A DNA stretch of 64,000 nt from Thermococcus guaymasensis DSM 11113 (GTDB lineage: Archaea; Methanobacteriota_B; Thermococci; Thermococcales; Thermococcaceae): contig NZ_CP007140.1 in NCBI RefSeq assembly GCF_000816105.1, forward strand, positions 496,001 through 560,000, given 5' to 3'. Shown here in pieces: positions 17,859 through 25,062 of the stretch; position 1 is the first letter of the stretch; each line of letters opens with the position of its first letter. The translations under genes were made by a program, and so were the position numbers. Under the pieces are notes generated by a model that was not told the DNA's origin, did not search any database, and saw nothing but the letters and a program-made list of their open reading frames with translations.

Positions 17859-17883
17859 CTTATAAATCTTTTCAAAAATTATA
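17859..17883 (-). promoter_or_regulatory. Promoter of cbtA operon with shared upstream element
   Basis: On the minus strand TTTATAAG (17866-17859) is the TATA box, about 55 bases before the cbtA ATG. Immediately upstream is TATAATTTTTGAAAAG (17883-17868). Almost the same element precedes the opposite promoter at 18053-18069, so both may bind one regulator. Part of it (GAAAA) may serve as the BRE. Confidence 0.55.
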
Positions 17884-18052
17884 ATTTTGGACCCCAAATT
17901 ATAGCTCAGAACAGATCTTATATATGAGGCTATAGCGGAAATCATTATTTAAGGGGAAGAAATTCCATATTATTTATGCCCTCCTGTCTATGTTGAGCTT
18001 TATTGTTTTCACGGAGACAATTGTTTTCAGAATTATAACCAGCAGAACATTC

Positions 18053-18080
18053 TATAATTTTGAAAAAAGCTTATATATAA
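18053..18080 (+). promoter_or_regulatory. Promoter of the rightward beta-glucan operon with shared element
   Basis: CTTATATATAA (18070-18080) is a strong TATA box directly preceded by TATAATTTTGAAAAAAG (18053-18069), the mirror of the element before cbtA. It places the transcript start near 18100, only about 10 bases before the GTG at 18110, and rules out in-frame starts upstream. The rest of the 304-base gap has one more TATA-like sequence near 17928 and no other clear feature. Confidence 0.6.
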
Positions 18081-18109
18081 TGGCACAGATTTATAAGTCG
18101 GTGGTACTC

Positions 18110-20158
18110 GTGACCGGCCCCTGGAAAAAGTTGGTGGGAATCTTCGTAGTGCTGGCAGTTTTTAGCGGCATGGTGGCTGCCGCCAGCCTGCAGGAAATAA
18201 GGGACTTGGCCTCAACGGCGCAGGAGGGCGACGTTCAGTTTACTTGGTGGGACAACGAAACACTGGTAAACCTTAGCGACGGAAGAACCGCCTGGATGCA
18301 GACCAACTTCTGGAACATCAAGAATGGAACCGGCGAAGTCTTCATGAGATACATAAAGCAGAGCGATGAATTCGCCTTCTACACCAATCTCACCAACGTC
18401 CAGACAAAGTATGGTGGAATAGCTTGGGCGACGCCAAACGTTATCTTCGCGGGAAGGCTACCCAAAGCGTGGTGGGGGAACAAGCCGCCCGTTGGAGGAT
18501 ACGGCTTCTTCGACCTCCCGATACCCGCCGGTGACATCAAGAACTACAGCACCATACTAGCCAAGGCCGACTTTGAACTCGCCAAGGGAGAAAACACCCT
18601 CGTTAGGCCGGGCTTCATGATGTGGTTTGAGAACTCAGCCGGCCAGCCGCTCGCAGAAGTTTACGTCCCGTTCTTTGACGACTACAACGGAATCGTTGGT
18701 GCCCAGTATCCTCCCGCCGAGGTTGGAAACATAACTGCCACCGTACACATAAATGGAGAAGCCAAGAACGTTACTTTCAGAGTTCAGAAGGCCTGGAACT
18801 GGAACAACTTTGCCTTTGACTTCATACCTGAGGAGCCACTTGCTACAACCTCAGGCGAGGTTATCGTTGATTTAAGGCCGATCGTTGACAAAGTGGTCGA
18901 GGAGATAATCGCCGATGAGTACTCTGACTACACTGAAGATGATATAACCTGGACATCCCTGTCGTTTGCAACCTACGCCGGAAGCGAAGGAGACAGCTTC
19001 GAGCTTGGGTGGATACTCCACGACGCCAGAATCGTCCAGCCCCTCCCTCCAGAGCTTGAGAAGATAAAGGAGTTTGCCTCAAAGGCTGAGGAAGGTGATA
19101 TCCAGTTCACCTGGTGGGACCAGTTCCTTGAGGAGGCGATCCAGCTGAGCGATGGAAGAACCGTCTGGATGCAGACCAACTTCTGGAACATCGTGGATGG
19201 ACAGGGAGAAGTCTTTATGAGGTTCGCCAAATCAACCGAGGAGTTCGGCTTCTATGTTGACCTCGACAACGTCCAGACCCAGTGGGGCGGAAAAGGCTGG
19301 GCAACACCAGAGGTAATCTTCGCCGGAAGGGCACCCGCCAGCTGGTGGGGGAACAAGTCACCCGTCGGAGGATACGGCTTCTTCGACCTCCCGATACCCG
19401 CCGGTGACATCTCCAAGTACGAGCACATCTGGGTGAAGGCCAACTATGAGGTTGCAAAAACCAAAGGACTGGTAAGGTTCGGTATAAACCTCTGGGTTGA
19501 GGACACCAGCGGCAACCCAATAGGAGAAATCTACGTCCCGTTCTTCGATGACTTCGGCGGCATCCTAGGAGACAGAAAGGAGATAGGAACCGTAACATCC
19601 ACTGTCATTGTCAATGGCGAGGAGAAGACAATGGACTTCACCGTCCAGAGGGCCCTCTCCGGAGGCGGATGGGCGGTTCTCCTCTTCATGCCTCAGGAGC
19701 CTCTCCCTGAGAGTGCGGAAGTCAAGATTGATGTTAAGCCCTTTATGGACAAGGTTGTTGAACAGCTTTCAGACTACTTTGGAATGCCTGTTGACCAGCA
19801 GGTCTGGTGCTCAATGTCCATCGGCTCTTACAGCGGTGGAGAGGATCCAGCTCAGGGGTTTGAATACGGCTGGATAGTCCATGATGTCAGGATAGACTCT
19901 GTAGAAGCCGCACCGGTCACAGAGACCACTACGACGACCACCACGACAACCACTACCAAGACAAGTACCACGTCCTCAAGCACAACCACAACAACCACTA
20001 CTACCACAACAACCACAAAGACAACAACCACTACGACAACCACCACAAGCTCAGAGCAAACCACAACAACCAGCGAGAAAGAGGAGGGCGGTATCTGCGG
20101 CCCAGGAATCATCATAGGGCTTGCAGCACTCCCGCTTATCCTCAGAAGGAAACGCTGA
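18110..20158 (+). CDS. Surface-anchored protein with two GH12-like beta-sandwich domains and CGP-CTERM tail
   Basis: The 682-residue protein has a signal peptide (residues 1-25), two homologous domains (about 26-318 and 319-607) sharing QFTWWD, DGRT-WMQTNFWNI, WWGNK-PVGGYGFFDLPIPAGDI and a -YGWI-HD-RI end, a Thr-rich linker (about 610-655), and a CGP-CTERM sorting tail with Cys663, a hydrophobic stretch and RRKR. The C-terminal part of each domain resembles family 12 glucanases, but where GH12 has the nucleophile Glu in EIMIW these have Gly (168 and 458). The acid/base Glu position is also changed. A surface glucan-binding role is inferred. GTG 18110 is chosen because GGTGGT precedes it and the TATA box overlaps earlier starts. 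Confidence 0.7.
   Translation: MTGPWKKLVGIFVVLAVFSGMVAAASLQEIRDLASTAQEGDVQFTWWDNETLVNLSDGRTAWMQTNFWNIKNGTGEVFMRYIKQSDEFAFYTNLTNVQTKYGGIAWATPNVIFAGRLPKAWWGNKPPVGGYGFFDLPIPAGDIKNYSTILAKADFELAKGENTLVRPGFMMWFENSAGQPLAEVYVPFFDDYNGIVGAQYPPAEVGNITATVHINGEAKNVTFRVQKAWNWNNFAFDFIPEEPLATTSGEVIVDLRPIVDKVVEEIIADEYSDYTEDDITWTSLSFATYAGSEGDSFELGWILHDARIVQPLPPELEKIKEFASKAEEGDIQFTWWDQFLEEAIQLSDGRTVWMQTNFWNIVDGQGEVFMRFAKSTEEFGFYVDLDNVQTQWGGKGWATPEVIFAGRAPASWWGNKSPVGGYGFFDLPIPAGDISKYEHIWVKANYEVAKTKGLVRFGINLWVEDTSGNPIGEIYVPFFDDFGGILGDRKEIGTVTSTVIVNGEEKTMDFTVQRALSGGGWAVLLFMPQEPLPESAEVKIDVKPFMDKVVEQLSDYFGMPVDQQVWCSMSIGSYSGGEDPAQGFEYGWIVHDVRIDSVEAAPVTETTTTTTTTTTTKTSTTSSSTTTTTTTTTTTTKTTTTTTTTTSSEQTTTTSEKEEGGICGPGIIIGLAALPLILRRKR
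19922..20065 (+). repeat. ACN-codon low-complexity tract (Thr linker)
   Basis: About 48 mostly threonine codons (ACA/ACC/ACG mixed) encode the flexible, probably glycosylated linker before the sorting tail. Similar shorter tracts occur in the two downstream lipoproteins and in CbtA. It is coding low complexity, not a CRISPR or satellite. Confidence 0.85.
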
Positions 20159-20205
20159 ACTTTCCTTTTTTAATATTTCATGCCTCATGTGTGGAGGGAT
20201 TAAAC

Positions 20206-21708
20206 GTGAAGAATAAACTTGGAGCCTCTTTAACGCTCATACTCATCATCCTTATCGCGAGCACCCTTGGTTGTGTAGATGAGAAAAGTGCTGAACAAAC
20301 TGGAAACACGACAATTCAATCCCCAGTTTCCACCACGTCTACTACCTCCTCTCCCACTACAACAACGTCCACCACATCCACTGCAGAAACAGCTACCTCC
20401 GCGATGAAGAAGCCAAAAATGACGTTTCCTAAGGGTTATTCTGAGTTTGGAGGCTGGAAAGATATGAAAGTTGAAGGTACGGGTTACTTTAGGATTGAAA
20501 AGATAAACGGGGTTTTCTGGCTGGTTGACCCGGAGGGCTACATCTTCATCTCCAAGGGCGTGAACGCGGTAAACTACCTCGGAGACCACTCACCGAAGCT
20601 CGGCTATTCGCCATACTACATAAACGTCATTAAAAAATACGGGGGCGCCGAGGGCTGGATAAACGTTACCACCCAAAGGTTCGTCGAATGGGGTTTCAAC
20701 ACCATAGGCGCGTGGTCTTCGCCGGAGCTCCACGAGTACCTGCCCTACACGCTCCTCCTCGACATAGGCTCCCAGTACGGCTTCAACTGGGAGCACGGGA
20801 CGATACCGGACATATTCAGCCCCAACTTTGAGGAGTACGTGGAAAAGGCGGTCTCGTTCAAGGTCAAGCCCGTTAAGGACGACCCCCTCTTAATCGGCTA
20901 CTTCACGGACAACGAGCTCCGCTGGGGCCCGGACTGGAGATCCAGCAACCACCTCCTCGACGATTTCATCAAACTGCCCGCCGATGCCCCGGGCAAGAAG
21001 GTGGCGGTGGATGTTTTAAAGGAAGTCTTCAACGGGAGTATAGAGACCATAAACGAAGTACTCGGAACGAACTATACATCCTTTGATGAGCTCCTCGGTT
21101 ACACTGGTGACCTACCCTCAACCGGGCCGTTCAACGAGGCGCGGAGGGAGTTCGTGAGGAGATACGCGGAGAGGTACTTCAGTGTGGTCGTTGGCGCGAT
21201 AAGGAAGGTGGACCCTAACCACCTGATCCTCGGGCCGAGATTCGCGGTCTCACCGTTCATAAGGCCGCCAGAGATCGTGTTTGAGGTAGCTGGAAAGTAC
21301 GTTGACGTGATTTCGCTCAACCTTTACAACTTCCAGATAGCTCCGAAAGAGTACCTCAACAGGATATACGAGCTCAGCGGAAAGCCAATAATGATAACGG
21401 AGTTCTCGTTCAGGGCAAGGGATTCGGGCCTTCCAAACACCGTCGGGGCAGGTATCACCGTCGACACGCAGAAAGAACGCGCCAAATACACCCGCAGGTT
21501 CATAACGAGCTTCATGGAGCTTCCATATGCCGTCGGCTACCACTGGTTCAAGTGGTCCGACGAGCCCAAGGAGGGCCGCTTCGATGGGGAGAACAGCAAC
21601 TACGGGCTGGTCAACAACGAGGACGAGCCCTATACAGAGATGGTTGAGATGTTCAAATCTTTAAACAGAGAAATAGAAGTCATCCATATGAAAGGGGGCG
21701 AAAGCTGA
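20206..21708 (+). CDS. Secreted lipoprotein glycoside hydrolase, clan GH-A (agarase/GH50-like)
   Basis: The 500-residue protein has a lipoprotein signal (LILIILIASTLGC, Cys23), a Ser/Thr-rich linker to about residue 65, and a TIM-barrel-like catalytic region. FRIEKINGVFWLVDPEGYIFISKGVN resembles the start of agarase-like GH50 proteins. Candidate catalytic residues are Glu237 (YFTDNELRWG) and Glu399 (IMITEFSF), with WFKWSD near the end. The exact family and substrate are uncertain; context suggests beta-glucans rather than agar. GTG 20206 follows GGAGGGA by six bases; an in-frame GTG at 20191 has no such site. The stop overlaps the next ATG by one base (TGATG). Confidence 0.72.
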   Translation: MKNKLGASLTLILIILIASTLGCVDEKSAEQTGNTTIQSPVSTTSTTSSPTTTTSTTSTAETATSAMKKPKMTFPKGYSEFGGWKDMKVEGTGYFRIEKINGVFWLVDPEGYIFISKGVNAVNYLGDHSPKLGYSPYYINVIKKYGGAEGWINVTTQRFVEWGFNTIGAWSSPELHEYLPYTLLLDIGSQYGFNWEHGTIPDIFSPNFEEYVEKAVSFKVKPVKDDPLLIGYFTDNELRWGPDWRSSNHLLDDFIKLPADAPGKKVAVDVLKEVFNGSIETINEVLGTNYTSFDELLGYTGDLPSTGPFNEARREFVRRYAERYFSVVVGAIRKVDPNHLILGPRFAVSPFIRPPEIVFEVAGKYVDVISLNLYNFQIAPKEYLNRIYELSGKPIMITEFSFRARDSGLPNTVGAGITVDTQKERAKYTRRFITSFMELPYAVGYHWFKWSDEPKEGRFDGENSNYGLVNNEDEPYTEMVEMFKSLNREIEVIHMKGGES

Positions 21709-23237
21709 TGCTTCCTGAAGGATTTTTGTGGGGTGTCTCTGAATCAGGCTTTCAGTTTGAAATGGGAGACAGGCTGAGGAGGAACATAGACACGAATACT
21801 GACTGGTGGCACTGGGTCAGGGACAAGTCCAACATAGAGAAAGAGCTCGTGAGCGGAGACCTGCCAGAGGAGGGCATCAACTACTACGAGCTCTACAGCA
21901 AAGACCACGAGCTCGCCGCTTCCATCGGCCTGAACGCCTACCGCATCGGGGTCGAGTGGAGCAGGATTTTCCCGTGGCCTACAACACACGTGGACGTCAG
22001 CTACACCGTTGACGAGTCCTATGGTCTCATAAAGGAGGTAAAGATTAAGAAAAGCACTATAGAGGAGCTCGACGAGCTGGCCAACCAGAAAGCGGTTCTC
22101 CACTATAGGAGGATTATCTCAGACCTCCGGGGGAAGGGCCTCAAGGTAATCCTCAACCTAAACCACTTCACCCTCCCCTACTGGCTCCACGACCCGATTG
22201 AGTCGAGGGAGAGAGCCCTCTCCAACCGGCGCAACGGATGGATAAACCCGATGACAGTGGTAGAGTTCACGAAGTTCGCCGCGTACATAGCCCACCGCTT
22301 CGGCGATTTGGTTGACATGTGGAGCACCTTCAACGAGCCCATGGTCGTGGCCGAGCTCGGATACCTCGCCCCGTACTCTGGCTTCCCGCCGGGAGTCCTC
22401 AGCCCCGAGGGCGCGAAGCTCGCGATAATCCATCAGCTCAACGCCCACGCCATGGCCTATCGGGCAATCAAAAAGTTCGACAGAGAAAAGGCCGACCCTG
22501 ATTCCAAGGAGAACGCGAGCGTCGGAATAATATACAACAACATCGGCGTCGCCCAGCCTCTCGACCCGAATGACCCCCAGGACGTGAAGGCCGCAGAAAA
22601 CGACAACTTCTTCCACACGGGACTGTTCTTCGAGGCAATCCACCGCGGAAAGCTCAACGTAGACTTTGACGGAGAGAACTTCGTGAAGGTAAAGTGCCTT
22701 AAAGGGAACGACTGGATAGGACTTAACTACTACACCAGAGAGGTCGTCACATACAGGGAGCCGCCCTACCCGAGCATCCCGCTCATAACGTTCAAAGGCG
22801 TCCCCGGCTACGGCTACGCCTGCAGGCCAGGCTTCACGTCAAAGGCTGGAAACCCAGTTAGCGATATGGGATGGGAGGTCTATCCAGAGGGGCTTTACGA
22901 CTCAATAAAGGCCGCCTCGGAGTATGGAGTCCCAATATACGTCACGGAAAACGGTCTGGCCGATTCAAAGGACGTCCTGAGGCCGAACTACATAGCGAGT
23001 CACGTGGCCGTCATTGAGAGAGCGATTGAAGATGGCCACGACATCAGAGGCTACTTCTACTGGGCCCTGACGGACAACTACGAGTGGTCCCTTGGATTCA
23101 GGATGAGGTTCGGCCTCTATGAGGTCAACCTCCTCACGAAGGAGAGAAAACCGCGGAGGAAGAGCCTAGACGTTTACACGTCAATAGTGAAAAACAACGG
23201 GCTTCCCGAAAGCCTGAAGAGAGACCTGGGGGTGTGA
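21708..23237 (+). CDS. bmn: Family 1 glycosidase, beta-mannosidase-like
   Basis: The 509-residue GH1 enzyme has acid/base Glu210 (STFNEPM) and nucleophile Glu414 (VTENGLA). The N-terminus (GFLWGVSESGFQFEMGDRLRRNIDTNTDWWHWVRDKSNIEKELVSGDLPEEGIN, with breaks for other residues elsewhere) is nearly the P. furiosus beta-mannosidase PF1208 as I remember it; in that species the gene also lies beside cbtA. There is no signal peptide, so it acts inside the cell on imported beta-linked disaccharides. It differs clearly from CelB of the same island, so the two are paralogues with different specificity. Coupled to the upstream lipoprotein gene; four bases before the antitoxin gene. Confidence 0.85.
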   Translation: MLPEGFLWGVSESGFQFEMGDRLRRNIDTNTDWWHWVRDKSNIEKELVSGDLPEEGINYYELYSKDHELAASIGLNAYRIGVEWSRIFPWPTTHVDVSYTVDESYGLIKEVKIKKSTIEELDELANQKAVLHYRRIISDLRGKGLKVILNLNHFTLPYWLHDPIESRERALSNRRNGWINPMTVVEFTKFAAYIAHRFGDLVDMWSTFNEPMVVAELGYLAPYSGFPPGVLSPEGAKLAIIHQLNAHAMAYRAIKKFDREKADPDSKENASVGIIYNNIGVAQPLDPNDPQDVKAAENDNFFHTGLFFEAIHRGKLNVDFDGENFVKVKCLKGNDWIGLNYYTREVVTYREPPYPSIPLITFKGVPGYGYACRPGFTSKAGNPVSDMGWEVYPEGLYDSIKAASEYGVPIYVTENGLADSKDVLRPNYIASHVAVIERAIEDGHDIRGYFYWALTDNYEWSLGFRMRFGLYEVNLLTKERKPRRKSLDVYTSIVKNNGLPESLKRDLGV

Positions 23238-23241
23238 AGTT

Positions 23242-23448
23242 ATGAAGACGATAGCCGTTGATGAGGAGACCTGGAAGTCCATAAAGGAGCTGAAGGAGAA
23301 GCTCGACGCACGCTCCTACGACGAAGTCCTTAGGAGGCTCATCCAGGTCTGGCACCTGACAGAGCTCGAAGAGAAGGTAGAGAAGGCAACGGTCGAGGAG
23401 GAAGAAGCCGAGCTGGCGCTTTCAATATTAAAACAGAAGAAAGGGTGA
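23242..23448 (+). CDS. VapB-like antitoxin
   Basis: The 68-residue protein has an N-terminal MKTIAVDEETWKSIKELKEKLDARSYDEVLRRLI segment typical of small ribbon-helix-helix or VapB antitoxins, and an acidic coiled-coil C-terminus suited to wrapping a toxin. It sits four bases after the GH1 stop and 15 before the PIN-domain gene, inside the beta-glucan operon. Confidence 0.65.
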   Translation: MKTIAVDEETWKSIKELKEKLDARSYDEVLRRLIQVWHLTELEEKVEKATVEEEEAELALSILKQKKG

Positions 23449-23463
23449 GGAGGAAACTGAAAA

Positions 23464-23979
23464 ATGCTGCCAAAGAAAATTTCCCTTGACCCGTACTCGC
23501 TGATAGTGCTCACAAAAAAGAGGAACAAAGACGCCCTTGAATTCATACTTGCTGAATTCGAGATTTACGTGTCGTTACCTGCCCTCCACGCCTACCTCCT
23601 CGCAAAGACCCTCGGCAATCGGGATCCAAGGGAAGAGGCCACACTTGCCAGAGAAATCTTCAACGTCGTTGAGCCCAGCGACGAGCTCCTTGCAGAGGTG
23701 GCCAGAATAGACGCCGCACTCTCGAAGCAGGGAATTTTCCTCGACTACAGCTCCCTAATGGTAGCAGTCTCCGCAATCATGACAGACTCGCTCCTCGTTG
23801 TCTACGACGACGATGAAATCGAGAAGTACAAAACGCTCTCAAAATACGGCCTGGACGTCATACCATTCAGCACCTTCATGGAAGAGGTTATGGAGCTCGT
23901 TAGAGAGGAGGCGAGAAAGGAAAAGCTCAACGGAGCGAAGGCCACAAACTACGGGAAATTACAGGAATATTTGGGGTGA
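23464..23979 (+). CDS. PIN-domain VapC-like ribonuclease toxin
   Basis: The 171-residue protein is probably a PIN-domain nuclease. An N-terminal acidic residue in ISLDPYSLIVLTKKR, a mid-helix Glu region (EEATLAREIFNVVEP), and a C-terminal acidic cluster (FLDYSSLMVAVSA, VVYDDDEIEKY) supply the expected metal ligands. It is longer than the usual 130-140 residue VapC and ends in a basic tail. GGAGGAAA precedes the ATG. It overlaps nothing and ends five bases before the lamA start. If active it would cleave tRNA or rRNA when its antitoxin is lost. Confidence 0.62.
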   Translation: MLPKKISLDPYSLIVLTKKRNKDALEFILAEFEIYVSLPALHAYLLAKTLGNRDPREEATLAREIFNVVEPSDELLAEVARIDAALSKQGIFLDYSSLMVAVSAIMTDSLLVVYDDDEIEKYKTLSKYGLDVIPFSTFMEEVMELVREEARKEKLNGAKATNYGKLQEYLG

Positions 23980-23983
23980 GAAC

Positions 23984-24994
23984 ATGAAGAATGGACATAT
24001 GCTTATTGCGCTTATGTTAGTGGGGATTATTTTCGTGAGCGGATGCATTGGAGGGAACACGGCCAATACCGCAACAACTTCCAGTAGCGGAGAAAGCACG
24101 CCCGCTATGACCACTACTCCAACAACCACGACAACCACAACGACGACCACCGCTGAAAAAACAACAACCTCATCCACTACCACCACAACATCAGCCACGC
24201 AAGTTCCAGAGCTCATAGAGACCCCTGGAGGGAAATGGAAGCTCCTGTGGCACGACGAGTTCGATGGGCCCGAAGTGAACGAGGACTACTGGACCTTTGA
24301 GAAGGGCAACGGAATTGCCTACGGGGTTCCTGGGTGGGGCAACGGCGAGCTTGAATACTACACCAAAAACAACACGAGGATAGAGAACGGAACTCTTATT
24401 ATTGAGGCAAAGAAAGAAACCATCACCGACATGAACGAGGGGACTTTCCTCTATACCTCCTCAAGGCTCAAAACAGAGGGGAAGGTGGAGTTTGAACCGC
24501 CCGTCAGGGTGGAAGCAAGGATAAAGCTCCCTAAGGGCAAGGGGCTCTGGCCCGCGTTCTGGATGCTTGGAAGCAACATCCGCGAGATCGGCTGGCCTCA
24601 GTGCGGTGAGATAGACATAATGGAGTTCATTGGCCACGAGCTGAGAACCGTGCACGGCACAGTCCACGGGCCGGGCTACTCTGGCTCCAAGGGCATAACC
24701 GAGGCCTACACCCTACAGGAGGGCGTTCCGGACTTCACGGAGGACTTCCATGTCTTTGCCATAGAGTGGTTCCCCGATAAGATAGTCTGGTACGTGGACG
24801 GGGAGCAGTACCATACTGTTACCAAGAAGCAGGTAGAGGCAATGGGCAAGGACTGGGTGTTTGACAAGCCCTTCTACATAATCCTCAACCTCGCGGTGGG
24901 CGGCTACTGGCCGGGCCGTCCCGATGCGACCACGAAGTTCCCTGCCCAGATGTACGTGGACTACGTCAGGGTTTACAGGCTCGTTGAGGGTTAA
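23984..24994 (+). CDS. lamA: Laminarinase, endo-beta-1,3-glucanase family 16, lipoprotein
   Basis: The 336-residue protein has a lipobox (LVGIIFVSGC, Cys21), a Thr-rich linker (about residues 30-72) and a complete GH16 domain. Catalytic Glu209 and Glu214 lie in CGEIDIMEF; Trp-rich substrate-cleft motifs include GLWPAFWMLG and FYIILNLAVGGYWPG. It should cut laminarin-type beta-1,3-glucans at the cell surface, releasing oligosaccharides for the Cbt importer. ATG 23984 is chosen because GGGGTGA precedes it and a lipoprotein signal starts there; the open frame extends upstream inside the toxin gene. Confidence 0.93.
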   Translation: MKNGHMLIALMLVGIIFVSGCIGGNTANTATTSSSGESTPAMTTTPTTTTTTTTTTAEKTTTSSTTTTTSATQVPELIETPGGKWKLLWHDEFDGPEVNEDYWTFEKGNGIAYGVPGWGNGELEYYTKNNTRIENGTLIIEAKKETITDMNEGTFLYTSSRLKTEGKVEFEPPVRVEARIKLPKGKGLWPAFWMLGSNIREIGWPQCGEIDIMEFIGHELRTVHGTVHGPGYSGSKGITEAYTLQEGVPDFTEDFHVFAIEWFPDKIVWYVDGEQYHTVTKKQVEAMGKDWVFDKPFYIILNLAVGGYWPGRPDATTKFPAQMYVDYVRVYRLVEG

Positions 24995-24996
24995 TT

Positions 24997-25050
24997 TTCC
25001 TGTTTTCCCTTCCTATTCCTGTTTTATTCCTGATCCAAACCTGATCCAAA
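24997..25050 (+). repeat. Short direct repeats in the lamA-phosphorylase gap
   Basis: The 68-base gap holds two copies of TTCCTGTTTT (24997-25006 and 25016-25025), then a perfect tandem pair of CCTGATCCAAA (25029-25039 and 25040-25050) just before the GAGGGG ribosome site. There is no TATA box. A partial terminator or RNA-level control is possible. Confidence 0.45.
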
Positions 25051-25062
25051 GAGGGGATGTAG

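Noticed and set aside
17990-18109. N-terminal extension of the tandem-domain surface protein
   Set aside because: A strong TATA box lies inside it, and a signal peptide begins after the GTG at 18110.
19922-20065. Repetitive ACN tract considered as a CRISPR or satellite
   Set aside because: It is in frame, codes for threonine and has no repeat-spacer order. No CRISPR array is visible in the window.
23798-23983. Upstream extension of the laminarinase frame
   Set aside because: It lies inside the PIN-domain gene; the lipoprotein signal and ribosome site mark ATG 23984.
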